Assembly: GCA_965246765.1 (NCBI GenBank)
Contig: CBDFFJ010000004.1
Span: forward strand, 186,001 to 250,000
From: UBA1952 sp965246765
GTDB lineage: Bacteria; Bacteroidota; Bacteroidia; Chitinophagales; Chitinophagaceae
Length of the DNA: 64,000 nucleotides
Direction: 5' to 3'
Of this stretch, positions 18,454 to 26,866 are shown in pieces (positions within the stretch are counted from its first letter, which is position 1; each line of letters starts with the position of its first letter). A program made the position numbers and the translations under genes. Under the pieces are notes generated by a model that saw only the letters and a program-made list of their open reading frames with translations, made no database searches and had not been told where the DNA came from.

Positions 18454-18693
18454 ATGCAGCCTTTGAATTTTAATCCCCAATTTATCTACGGAAAGGATGG
18501 ATTGCCCACAAATGTTGTCCTTTCCTATGAAGAGTGGGCGATGTTGCAGGAACAGCTGCCGATGGCAATTCCGCAGTGGCAGATTGACGAGAGCATGAGA
18601 AGGATGGCGGCTTACAATGCAAATCCTGAATCTGCCATATTGTTGGACGATTTCCTGAAGCAATTGGATGCGGACGATGCTGCCGAAGTATAA
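18454..18693 (+). CDS. Putative antitoxin partner of the ParE/RelE-like gene
   Basis: 79 residues, acidic C-terminal half (DDFLKQLDADDAAE) and an N-terminal part PQFIYGKDGLPTNVVLSYEEWAML. Bacterial antitoxins of this group often share the last feature (an xx-VVLSYEEW-type strand-helix). The start at ATG 18454 is 11 bases after kdnB; an upstream in-frame start at 18409 would overlap kdnB. It overlaps the toxin gene start, as is usual for type II pairs. The role is inferred mainly from its neighbour. Confidence 0.6.
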   Translation: MQPLNFNPQFIYGKDGLPTNVVLSYEEWAMLQEQLPMAIPQWQIDESMRRMAAYNANPESAILLDDFLKQLDADDAAEV

Positions 18694-18987
18694 GTATGTT
18701 GTCTTGCCCGCAGCGGTAAAGGATTTTGAGACGGCAATATGCTGGTATAAAGCCGTCAATCCTAAGCTGCCTCAGAGTTTCCGGGCGAGTTTCAGAGTAG
18801 GGGCGGAAAAAATTAAAGCATTTCCTTTCTCCTGCGCTATCCGGTATGCCGACATTCGTATTCGCAAAATGACGGGCTTCCCGAATGTAATCCATTACTG
18901 GATAGAAGAGGATTCAGCAATTGCTTCATCACAGGCATTTACCACGAAAGCAGTAATCCTAAAAAAAAATGGCTTGACCGTTCTTAA
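18677..18987 (+). pseudogene. ParE/RelE-family toxin, frameshifted near its 3' end
   Basis: The first part reads as a ParE/RelE toxin: VKDFETAICWYKAVNPKLPQSF..., then FPNVIHYWIEED. After about 18910 the open frame loses similarity. The -1 frame instead gives CFITGIYHESSNPKKKWLDRS and then a stop at 18985-18987, which is the normal toxin C-terminus. A single missing base near 18905-18918 explains this. The uninterrupted frame runs to 18994 with an unrelated tail. Either the toxin is inactivated or there is a sequence error. A start at 18668 is also possible. Confidence 0.75.
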
Positions 18988-19000
18988 AGCCTGAACCATT

Positions 19001-19834
19001 ATGTCCCAAAAAAAATTCCCCCTCGCCAACATCACAATCGGCTCTGACGAGCTGTTCCTCATCTCCGGCCCATGCGTCATTGAGGACGAAACGGTGATGA
19101 TGAAAACCGCCGAGATGCTCCGCGAAGTAGGCGAGCGCCTGAAGTTGCCCATCATCTACAAAAGCTCTTTCAACAAAGACAACCGCAGCTCGCTGAAGTA
19201 TTATGACGGCCCGGGCCTGGACAAAGGCCTTAAGATGCTACAAAAGGTCAAGGATCAGTTCGGCTTCCCCATCCTGACCGACATTCACTATCCTGACCAG
19301 GCCGCGCCTGCCGGCGAAGTCTGCGACATCCTGCAAATCCCTGCATACCTCTGTATGCAAAGCGGGTTGCTTGTCGCTGCGGCGAAAACCGGTCGCATTA
19401 TCAACATCAAGCACGGCCAGTTTCTTGCCCCGGAAAACATGAAGCATCCGGTGGGCAAAGTAGTAGATTCTGGCAACGACAAAATCATCCTTACCGAACG
19501 CGGCTATACGATGGGCTACAACGATCTGGTTGTTGACCCACGCTCATTTTACCATATGGGCCAGCTAGGCTACCCGGTGGTTTTTGACATAACACACAGC
19601 ATCCGAAAGTACGGTATTCCCTCTGCGGACGCAGAGGGTGGGGCGCGCGAGTTTCTGCCCGTGCTGAGCCGGGCGGGCGTAGCTGCGGGTGTGGATGGCG
19701 TATTCATAGAAACGCATCCGGAGCCCGAAAAGGCCCTTTGCGATGCGGCCAGCCAGCTTTGCGTTTATGATTTGGAGGAGTTTATGAAGCCGCTGCTGGA
19801 ATTGCATGCTGTAGCGAAGAAATATCCGGCATAA
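19001..19834 (+). CDS. kdsA: 3-deoxy-8-phosphooctulonate synthase (Kdo8P synthase)
   Basis: 277 residues. It condenses phosphoenolpyruvate with D-arabinose 5-phosphate. KSSFNKDNRSS, TDIHYPDQAAPAGEVCDILQIPA, ERGYTMGYNDLVVDPRS and FIETHPEPEKALCD are family motifs. The metal-ligand position carries cysteine (C25 in ISGPCVIE), which marks the metal-dependent class; E. coli-type enzymes have asparagine there. The gene follows the toxin by a few bases, and the transaldolase-CBS gene starts 31 bases downstream. Confidence 0.95.
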   Translation: MSQKKFPLANITIGSDELFLISGPCVIEDETVMMKTAEMLREVGERLKLPIIYKSSFNKDNRSSLKYYDGPGLDKGLKMLQKVKDQFGFPILTDIHYPDQAAPAGEVCDILQIPAYLCMQSGLLVAAAKTGRIINIKHGQFLAPENMKHPVGKVVDSGNDKIILTERGYTMGYNDLVVDPRSFYHMGQLGYPVVFDITHSIRKYGIPSADAEGGAREFLPVLSRAGVAAGVDGVFIETHPEPEKALCDAASQLCVYDLEEFMKPLLELHAVAKKYPA

Positions 19835-19865
19835 GGGGCGGATTTTCGCGCTAAATTGCGCGCCC

Positions 19866-20876
19866 ATGGAACTATACCTTGACTCCGCCAACCTGCGCGA
19901 GATAGAAGAAGGCTTTAAGCTTGGCTTCTTAGATGGCCTTACCACTACACCCACGTTCATGCAGCGTGAAGGCATTACCGATATTGACGGCACCATCGTC
20001 AAGTTGTCCAAGATGGTTCCGGTGCTGCAGATAGAGGCGCTGGGAAATACCGCCGAAGAAGTAGTTGCGGAAGCAAAGCGTCAGCTTGATTTGGGCCTTG
20101 ACCCTGCTAAGACTGTTTTCAAAATCCCCGTTTCACTGGAAGGCGTTCGTGCATGCAAAATGCTGCGCAATGAAGGCCTGCTGGTGAATGTGCATCTCGT
20201 CTATACGCTGCAACAAGCCTACATGGCTATGCATGCGGGTGCTACTTATGTATGTCCGCTTGTAGGCCGACTGCAAGACCAGGGGCACGATGCGCTAATG
20301 CTGGTTGAGCAATGTGTGGATGCCGTTCTGAAATATGGCTACGATAGCAAAATCATGTTTTCCTCAGTGCGTCACGCTGAGCATGTGCGCAATGCGATAA
20401 ACATCGGCGTGCATACCATCACGGTGCCGCTGAAAGTATTAAAGAACCTTACAGATAATAATTTCACGACGCTAGGTACGGAGCAGTTCCTGCAAGACAC
20501 GCGTCTGATGACAATGCGGGTACGTGAGGCAGCCAGTAAGGTAAATCCGGTTGTCGCTTCAACGGCAGCACTGAAAGATGCGCTGGTGAAAATGACGGAA
20601 TACGGCTTCGGCGCGGTGACGGTCACGAATACCGACGGCTCCGTGCGCGGCGTGTTCACGGACGGCGACGTCCGCCGCCTGCTGCAAACGGAAGGCGAGC
20701 ACATTCTGGATAAGAAGATGGATGCGATGATTTACAAGACGCCCATTTCCATTGAAGGCGACGCCCTGCTGAACGATGCGCACAATCTCTTCAAGAAAAC
20801 CAACGTGGACACCATCCTCATTACCGAAGCAGGCAAGCCTATCGGCATGTTAGACATTCAGGATTTAGAAGCCTAA
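19866..20876 (+). CDS. Transaldolase/fructose-6-phosphate-aldolase-like domain fused to a KdsD-type CBS pair
   Basis: 336 residues. Residues 1-210 form a transaldolase-family TIM barrel of the small FSA/TalC type: MELYLDSANLREIEEG, TVFKIPVSLEGVRACKML with the Schiff-base lysine K86, CPLVGRLQDQG and TITVPLKVLKNL. Residues about 214-336 are two CBS domains. Their GVFTDGDVRRLL and PIGMLDIQDLE segments resemble the C-terminal half of arabinose-5-phosphate isomerase KdsD (GIFTDGDLRR...HMHDLLRA). D6 and E57 are kept. The Asn of TTNP is Thr (T28), the Tyr/Phe of P-Y/F-V is Leu (L132) and a conserved Thr is His (H110). It lies between kdsA and kdsC, where a KdsD would be expected. Supplying arabinose 5-phosphate is a plausible role, not a shown one. 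Confidence 0.85.
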   Translation: MELYLDSANLREIEEGFKLGFLDGLTTTPTFMQREGITDIDGTIVKLSKMVPVLQIEALGNTAEEVVAEAKRQLDLGLDPAKTVFKIPVSLEGVRACKMLRNEGLLVNVHLVYTLQQAYMAMHAGATYVCPLVGRLQDQGHDALMLVEQCVDAVLKYGYDSKIMFSSVRHAEHVRNAINIGVHTITVPLKVLKNLTDNNFTTLGTEQFLQDTRLMTMRVREAASKVNPVVASTAALKDALVKMTEYGFGAVTVTNTDGSVRGVFTDGDVRRLLQTEGEHILDKKMDAMIYKTPISIEGDALLNDAHNLFKKTNVDTILITEAGKPIGMLDIQDLEA

Positions 20877-20924
20877 GAGACAATTCGGTCGGTACGGCGC
20901 AGCCGGGCTGACCTATGCCGCCCA

Positions 20925-21620
20925 ATGGACATCCGCCAAATAGCCGCCCGCTTTAAAGGCCAGTTCCTGACAGAACCGGAGGAACTTGCGGCAAAGCTGC
21001 ATCGCATCAAAGCCTTCGTCTTTGACTGGGACGGCGTCTTCAACGGCGGTTGGAAAGACAGCGAAGGCTCCAGCGCATTCAATGAGGTGGACGCGATGGG
21101 CACCAACCTCCTGCGCTTCAATCATCATTTAAGAAACAACAGTCAGGCGGTCGCTGCCATCATTACCGGCGAGAATAACAAGGCGGCAATTGCTTTTGCG
21201 AAGCGTGAGCATTTCAACGCCGTTTACTGTGGCATTAAGTATAAGGCTGTAGCGCTTGACCATCTCTGCGAAGCTTACGGTATCAAGGATGAAGAAGTGG
21301 CCTTCGTCTTTGACGATGTGCTGGACTTCTCCATCTCCGCCCGCGCCGGATTGCGCATTATGATAGGCCGCGATTGCAATCCTCTAATGATTGATTGGGC
21401 TAAGAGCAAAGACTACATTGATTATCTGACCGCAAACGACGGCGTTCATTATGCCTTGCGCGAAACGGTAGAGTTGCTGACCGGCATCAGCGGTAAGTAC
21501 GCGGAAACCATTTCAGAGCGCGCGCAATTCACTAACCGCTACCAGCAATATCTGAAAGAGCGAAACGAAGCCCAGCCGTCTTTTTACACCGTAAAGGATT
21601 CCAAAATCGTTGACCTATGA
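20925..21620 (+). CDS. kdsC: KdsC-like HAD phosphatase (Kdo 8-phosphate phosphatase)
   Basis: 231 residues, longer than E. coli KdsC (188) by N- and C-terminal extensions. The HAD motif I is FVFDWDGV (D34, D36) and motif II is IITGENN. Motif III/IV appears as FVFDDVLDF (D130, D131, D134), where classical KdsC has G-D-D-x-x-D. The capless C0 type and its place between kdsA and kdsB support Kdo8P dephosphorylation. The C-terminal 40 residues (ERAQFTNRYQQYLKERN) are helical and not part of the core. It overlaps kdsB by ATGA at 21617-21620. Confidence 0.8.
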   Translation: MDIRQIAARFKGQFLTEPEELAAKLHRIKAFVFDWDGVFNGGWKDSEGSSAFNEVDAMGTNLLRFNHHLRNNSQAVAAIITGENNKAAIAFAKREHFNAVYCGIKYKAVALDHLCEAYGIKDEEVAFVFDDVLDFSISARAGLRIMIGRDCNPLMIDWAKSKDYIDYLTANDGVHYALRETVELLTGISGKYAETISERAQFTNRYQQYLKERNEAQPSFYTVKDSKIVDL

Positions 21621-22366
21621 TTGCAGGCATCATCCCCGCCCGCTACGCTTCCACACGCTTCCCCGGCAAGCCACTGGTGAAGATTGAAGGCAAGACGATG
21701 ATTCACCGCGTTTGGGAACAGGCCATGAAAAGCAAGAGCCTGAGCAGGGTAGTGGTGGCTACGGATGACAACCGCATCGCGCAGCATGTAAAAGACTTTG
21801 GCGGCGAGGCTATCATAACAGCATCAAACCATCCTTCCGGCACCGACCGCTGTGCGGAACTCCTGCAAAAGCTAGGGAAAGATTACCAGTATGTAATCAA
21901 TATCCAGGGCGACGAGCCGTTTATTGACCCGGAGCAGATTGACACGCTTGCCGGCGTATTGCAGGATGGCAGCACCGAAATTGCCACGCTCATCATTCCG
22001 GTAGATAATAAAGACGTCCTCTTTGACATCGGTGAGGTGAAGGTGGTGCTCAATCCTAAAATGGAAGCGATTTACTTCAGCCGATCTGTCATTCCTTTTC
22101 TGAAAGATGTTCCTGAGCGCGAATGGCACCTGCGACGGATGTATTATCGCCATGTAGGTATGTACGCCTATCGCGCTGACATTCTCTGGCAAATCACGAA
22201 GCTGGCCGTTTCCTCTTTGGAAAAGGCTGAATCATTAGAGCAATTGCGCTGGGTAGAAGCGGGCTATAAGGTAAAATGTGCCGTCACGCACCACGACAGC
22301 CATTGTATAGACACTCCGGAAGACATTGATAAGGTCTTGAGACTGATGAAAGCTACGAAAGGTTAA
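21617..22366 (+). CDS. kdsB: CMP-Kdo synthetase (probably acting on Kdo8N)
   Basis: 249 residues. It activates Kdo with CTP. IIPARYASTRFPGKPL is the nucleotide-binding motif, INIQGDEPFIDP the metal and sugar site, and AIYFSRSVIPF and VGMYAYRADIL are family segments. In the Shewanella cluster the KdsB enzyme prefers Kdo8N. The presence of kdnA/kdnB here suggests the same preference, but this cannot be seen in the sequence alone. The ATGA overlap with kdsC indicates coupling. Confidence 0.93.
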   Translation: MIAGIIPARYASTRFPGKPLVKIEGKTMIHRVWEQAMKSKSLSRVVVATDDNRIAQHVKDFGGEAIITASNHPSGTDRCAELLQKLGKDYQYVINIQGDEPFIDPEQIDTLAGVLQDGSTEIATLIIPVDNKDVLFDIGEVKVVLNPKMEAIYFSRSVIPFLKDVPEREWHLRRMYYRHVGMYAYRADILWQITKLAVSSLEKAESLEQLRWVEAGYKVKCAVTHHDSHCIDTPEDIDKVLRLMKATKG

Positions 22367-22414
22367 TCGCCTGCATCGGCGCTAAACTTCCGCACTAAAG
22401 GGCGTTAGCGGCAT

Positions 22415-22422
22415 TACCTTCG
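22415..22422 (+). promoter_or_regulatory. -7-like box upstream of kup
   Basis: TACCTTCG matches TAnnTT(T/C)G, 38 bases before the chosen ATG of kup. It indicates that kup may have its own promoter rather than belonging to the Kdo operon. The -33 element is not clear. Confidence 0.35.
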
Positions 22423-22460
22423 TGCCGTATTTTAAAAGCATCGGGATAAATCCCACGGCT

Positions 22461-24461
22461 ATGAGCCATCATAAAAACATGAATAAGGCCACCGCTGCCG
22501 GCCTGCTCATTGCGCTCGGCATCGTGTTTGGCGACATCGGTACCTCTCCGCTTTACGTTTTCAATGCCATCTGCAATCACCAGATAATCCGCCCCGAGCT
22601 GATTATTGGGGCGCTCTCATGCATCATCTGGACGCTAACGCTGCAAACGACGATAAAGTACGTAGCGCTGACGCTAAAAGCTGATAACCGGGGGGAAGGC
22701 GGTATTTTCTCGCTCTACGCCCTGATTAGGCGGCATGGACGATGGGCCGTATTCCTTGCTATGGTTGGCGGCGCAGCGCTCATTGCGGATGGAATGATTA
22801 CACCGCCCATCTCGGTTATATCGGCGGTGGAAGGGCTTCGCAACATTTCCTTTCTGAAACATATTGACGACTGGACGATTGTATTTATTGGTCTTGGTAT
22901 CATTGCTGTCCTGTTTTTCTTTCAGCAGTTTGGCACCACGTTTATCGGTAAGGCCTTTGGCCCTGTGATGACGATCTGGTTCCTGATGCTGGCCGCATTA
23001 GGTCTTTATCATCTGAATGACGATTGGGGCATCCTGCGCGCTTTTAATCCGGTGTACGCCATTAAACTGCTTACTACGAAAGGGATGCTTATTGGGCCGG
23101 ATGGATTTCCTACGGCTGGTTTCTGGGTACTTGGCTCTGTATTTCTCTGCACCACCGGGGCCGAGGCGTTATATTCAGACCTCGGCCACGCGGGCCGCGG
23201 GAACATCCGCGTGTCATGGGCATTTGTAAAAATCTGTTTACTGCTCAATTATCTGGGACAAGGGGCGTGGTTGCTGCGTCAGCAAGGCATTCGCTGGAAT
23301 GCGGACATCAAAAATCCTTTTTACGAGCTGATGCCGCAGTGGTTTGTGATTCCCGGAATCGTCATTGCGACTGCCGCCGCAATTATTGCCTCACAGGCGC
23401 TCATCTCTGGTTCATTCACGCTCATTTCAGAAGCTATCAAGCTGAACCTTTGGCCGAAGATGAAGATTGTATTCCCTACGGTGGAGCGTGGGCAGACCTT
23501 CATTCCCGGTATCAATCTGCTCCTGTTCCTGGGCTGCGTCGGCATTACGCTTATCTTCCGTAAGTCGGCTAATATGGATGCTGCCTATGGCCTCGCCATT
23601 ACGGTGTGCATGATAATGACCTCACTGCTCTTCGCGTACTACATGTTCACGCGGCGGGTAGCTATAGGTTACATTGTAGCCTATCTCCTGGTATTCCTGA
23701 CTATTGAAGTGTCCTTCCTCATAGCCAACCTCGTGAAGTTTGCGCACGGTGGTTATGTGACGGTGATTATGGGTTCCGGGCTATTCATGATAATGTTCAT
23801 CTGGTTCAAGGCGCGGCGCATCAAGAACCGCTATGTGGAATTTGTGCGGCTGGAAGATTACGTGCCCATCATCCAGGAGCTGAGCAACGATCGCACTATT
23901 CCAAAGTACGCAACGCACCTCGTGTATCTCACCTCTGCCAATAACCCGATGGAGATTGAGCATAAGGTGGTATTCTCCATCCTTTACCGCAAGCCGAAGC
24001 GTGCCGACATCTATTGGTTCGTGCACGTGGATGTACTGGACGACCCGTACACGATGGAGTACAGCGTCAACACCATCATCCCCAATGAAATTGTCCGCGT
24101 AGAATTCCGCCTCGGCTTCCGCGTTGACCACCGCGTGCCAATGATGTTCCGCAAAGTAGTAGAGGAGATGGTGAAGAACAAGGAGGTCAACATCGTAAGC
24201 CGTTACGAGTCCCTGAGCCGCAATAATGTGATGGGTGATTTCCGCTTTATCGTGCTGGAAAAGTTCCTGAGCCGCGACAATGAGCTTCCGCTTTGGGAGC
24301 GTATGATGATGCGCGGCTATTTCATCCTGAAACGCTTCTCGCTTTCGGAAGAGCGCGGATTTGGCCTTGATTCTTCTGATGTGACGGTGGAGAAATACCC
24401 CATCATCGTCAGCACGCCGACAGAATACAAGCTAAAGCGTGTGGGTGTGAACGTTGAATAG
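22461..24461 (+). CDS. kup: KUP-family potassium uptake protein
   Basis: 666 residues. About twelve transmembrane segments occupy residues 10-450. The KUP signature GIVFGDIGTSPLYV is near the N-terminus, with ADNRGEGGIFSLYALIRR and TTGAEALYSDLGHAG following. The C-terminal soluble domain is about 210 residues. It is a proton-coupled potassium importer of the inner membrane. The ATG at 22461 was chosen; a GTG at 22422 and an ATG at 22479 are alternatives. It converges on the MBL-fold gene with three bases between stop codons. Confidence 0.93.
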   Translation: MSHHKNMNKATAAGLLIALGIVFGDIGTSPLYVFNAICNHQIIRPELIIGALSCIIWTLTLQTTIKYVALTLKADNRGEGGIFSLYALIRRHGRWAVFLAMVGGAALIADGMITPPISVISAVEGLRNISFLKHIDDWTIVFIGLGIIAVLFFFQQFGTTFIGKAFGPVMTIWFLMLAALGLYHLNDDWGILRAFNPVYAIKLLTTKGMLIGPDGFPTAGFWVLGSVFLCTTGAEALYSDLGHAGRGNIRVSWAFVKICLLLNYLGQGAWLLRQQGIRWNADIKNPFYELMPQWFVIPGIVIATAAAIIASQALISGSFTLISEAIKLNLWPKMKIVFPTVERGQTFIPGINLLLFLGCVGITLIFRKSANMDAAYGLAITVCMIMTSLLFAYYMFTRRVAIGYIVAYLLVFLTIEVSFLIANLVKFAHGGYVTVIMGSGLFMIMFIWFKARRIKNRYVEFVRLEDYVPIIQELSNDRTIPKYATHLVYLTSANNPMEIEHKVVFSILYRKPKRADIYWFVHVDVLDDPYTMEYSVNTIIPNEIVRVEFRLGFRVDHRVPMMFRKVVEEMVKNKEVNIVSRYESLSRNNVMGDFRFIVLEKFLSRDNELPLWERMMMRGYFILKRFSLSEERGFGLDSSDVTVEKYPIIVSTPTEYKLKRVGVNVE

Positions 24462-24464
24462 GGA

Positions 24465-25868
24465 TTATCCTAATTCCCAGACGCTGTGTCGCTCCGGAAT
24501 CACGACATCGGAGTAGCCCTTCGTATTGAGTCGCTTCGCAAACGCCTGCTGCACCTCATACTCGCCGTGTACTAAGAAAACCTTGTACACTTCTTCCGGC
24601 TTCTGGCAGGATAGCCAATGAATAAGGTCGTCATAATCGCCGTGCGCGCTCATGCTGTTGATGGCGCCCACTTGCGCGTTCACATTAAACTCCTTCCCAA
24701 AAATCTTCACCTCTTTAGCGCCGGCTTTTAGCTGTCCGCCCAGCGAGCGCGCTTCGCAATAGCCGACCAAAAGAATCGTATTCTTAACCGAGCCAATGTT
24801 GTGCGCAATGTGGTGCTTCACCCGCCCCGCTTCTGCCATTCCTGAAGAAGAAATAATCACGCAAGGCTCCTGCACATCATTCAGCGCCTGCGATTCCTCC
24901 GCGCTGCGGATATACTCCAGCCCGTTGAACAGAAACACATCGTCGTCCGTGCGCATCACCTGCTCCACTTGCTCATTGTAGCATTCCGGATGCGCCTTGA
25001 TTATTTCCGTTGCATCAATCGAAAGCGGCGAATCCACGTAGTATTTCAGCTCCGGCAGCCGCCGCTCCAGCTCCAGCCGGTTGAGCTGATAAAGAATTTC
25101 CTGCGTGCGGCCTACCGAGAAAGATGGGATGATGAGCTTACCGCCCTTTTCAATACACGTCAGCTTTATCCAGCGAAGTAAATCGTTTGCCGCAGGCATC
25201 GTCAGCTCATGCAGCGAGTCGCCATAGGTGCATTCCATAATCACGTAGTCGGCCCGGTGAAACTCCTGCGGCGCGCGTAGGATGGCATCGTGATAGCGGC
25301 CAATGTCGCCGGAGAAGGAGACGCGCGTCACCTTCTCTCCTTCCGTCAATTTCAAATTGACAGAGGCGCTGCCAAGCAGATGGCCGGCATCCGTAAAGGT
25401 TAGACGCACACCGTCAAAAATGTCTGTCGGCTGTTCGTAGGCAATGCAGGTAAACATTTCCGTTACCGCAACCGCATCCTCTTCCGTATAAAGCGGCTCT
25501 GCCAATTCGCGGCCTTCCTTCGCACGTTTTTTATTGATGTAGCGCACATCGCCCTCCTGGATGCGCGCGGAATCGCGCATGAGGATGCGAGCCAGGTCGG
25601 CAGTTGCAGCAGTACACCAGATTTTACCCTTGTAGCCATCGCGTACAAGCTTTGGCATCAGGCCTACGTGGTCTATGTGCGCATGAGAAAGGACAACAAC
25701 ATCTATCTCCGAAGGCTCAAAGCCCCATTCCTGGTTCAGGCCAAGCGTCTCTTTTCCCATGCCTTGAAACAGGCCGCAGTCCAAGAGAATCTTCGTGCCG
25801 TTCTCTAATTGAATCAGATGCTTGGAGCCAGTTACCGTGCGCGCCGCGCCATGGAAAGATATTTTCAT
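24465..25868 (-). CDS. Metallo-beta-lactamase fold, beta-CASP RNA-processing exonuclease-like protein
   Basis: 467 residues. The MBL core begins with MKISFHGAARTVTGSKH and carries the zinc motif SHAHIDHVG, then D in FTDAGHLLGSAS and FSGDIGR. The beta-CASP domain follows (IIPSFSVGRTQEILYQLN; CVIISSSGMAEAGRVKHH), and a terminal VHGEYE motif is present. This is the CPSF73/YSH1-like family found widely in bacteria; many members are RNases. The ATG at 25868 starts at the domain edge, and a 28-codon upstream extension was rejected. Confidence 0.85.
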   Translation of the reverse strand: MKISFHGAARTVTGSKHLIQLENGTKILLDCGLFQGMGKETLGLNQEWGFEPSEIDVVVLSHAHIDHVGLMPKLVRDGYKGKIWCTAATADLARILMRDSARIQEGDVRYINKKRAKEGRELAEPLYTEEDAVAVTEMFTCIAYEQPTDIFDGVRLTFTDAGHLLGSASVNLKLTEGEKVTRVSFSGDIGRYHDAILRAPQEFHRADYVIMECTYGDSLHELTMPAANDLLRWIKLTCIEKGGKLIIPSFSVGRTQEILYQLNRLELERRLPELKYYVDSPLSIDATEIIKAHPECYNEQVEQVMRTDDDVFLFNGLEYIRSAEESQALNDVQEPCVIISSSGMAEAGRVKHHIAHNIGSVKNTILLVGYCEARSLGGQLKAGAKEVKIFGKEFNVNAQVGAINSMSAHGDYDDLIHWLSCQKPEEVYKVFLVHGEYEVQQAFAKRLNTKGYSDVVIPERHSVWELG

Positions 25869-25911
25869 TGCGGTGTGCTTAAAACAATGGTGCCCGGCGC
25901 GGTGCGCTGTT

Positions 25912-26790
25912 TTAAGAAGATACTGCGTTTGCCGCCCGCGTTGCCGCAGCATTCGCTAACACCCGTTTTTTATTATACCACCACTCCGGCGCCAGCTTTA
26001 TGAGGATGTTATTGAGCGTGCGCATTGGCAGCAGGTGATAGAGCCCATTCAGCTTTTGTCCTAAGCCCTCTGGCAACGCGCGCAGGCTCATGGCAAAGCC
26101 GCTGTCCATATACTGCATATGATGCCAGTAGCCAGTAGGCATGAATAGCGTCTCCCCATGCTCCAAGATGGTTTCGTAGCCTTTTGCCTTTGCCAGCGCC
26201 GAAAATTTCTGCTCGTCCACACCATATTCCCAGTTTACAAAGGACGCCGCGCTCTCAACAGTGAGGGGCATACGGTATATCAACGGCGACTGGGAATTCG
26301 GCATCAGCAACACCCGCTTACGACCCATAAACTGCGTGTGAAAAATATGAGACAGGTCTATGTCGTAGTGCATGTGGGCAATGGATCCCGCTCCGCCAAC
26401 GAATAGCATGGGATACTTCTTCAGAAACACAGTTGTAAACTGTTCCGGGAAGGAAAAGTCTTTGGTCAGGTCTGGAGCGTATTTAAAGATATTGAACAGG
26501 AATATCCGCAACTCAACCGGGCCGGTCTGAATAAGGTCGAGATAGTCACCGAAGGACATCGTGTCGTCCGCGCCGTTTACCGGCACCTTCGCGCCAGCGC
26601 GAATGTTGTTGTAAACGCCAACCTGGACGCCCCCTACCAGCTCCTTAAAATATTCCCAGTTCCAGCGCTTGTAAGCCGGCCAGCCTTTAGAAAGCTCGGT
26701 GATGATAAGCGGCTTCTTAGGCAAAAGATAATTTCTGCGAAAGTCTTCCGGCGAGATATTAGCTACGCGGTCTATCGGTATGAGTTGCAT
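25912..26790 (-). CDS. Cupin-like (JmjC/cupin-8) domain protein
   Basis: 292 residues. The HMHYDIDLSHIF segment gives an H-x-D iron-binding motif, and a later histidine in GYWHHMQY completes the facial triad. The N-terminal PEDFRRNYLLPKKPLIIT is typical of the cupin-8/JmjC group. Such proteins are Fe(II)/2-oxoglutarate-dependent hydroxylases acting on proteins or small molecules. No substrate can be proposed. It lies 43 bases upstream of the MBL-fold gene on the same strand. Confidence 0.82.
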   Translation of the reverse strand: MQLIPIDRVANISPEDFRRNYLLPKKPLIITELSKGWPAYKRWNWEYFKELVGGVQVGVYNNIRAGAKVPVNGADDTMSFGDYLDLIQTGPVELRIFLFNIFKYAPDLTKDFSFPEQFTTVFLKKYPMLFVGGAGSIAHMHYDIDLSHIFHTQFMGRKRVLLMPNSQSPLIYRMPLTVESAASFVNWEYGVDEQKFSALAKAKGYETILEHGETLFMPTGYWHHMQYMDSGFAMSLRALPEGLGQKLNGLYHLLPMRTLNNILIKLAPEWWYNKKRVLANAAATRAANAVSS

Positions 26791-26866
26791 GGTTTAAACA
26801 GGGCAATTTGCCGGCAGGCAGCGAAGTTAGCCTGATGCCCTTCCCGGCAATGCAGTAAACCGATTC

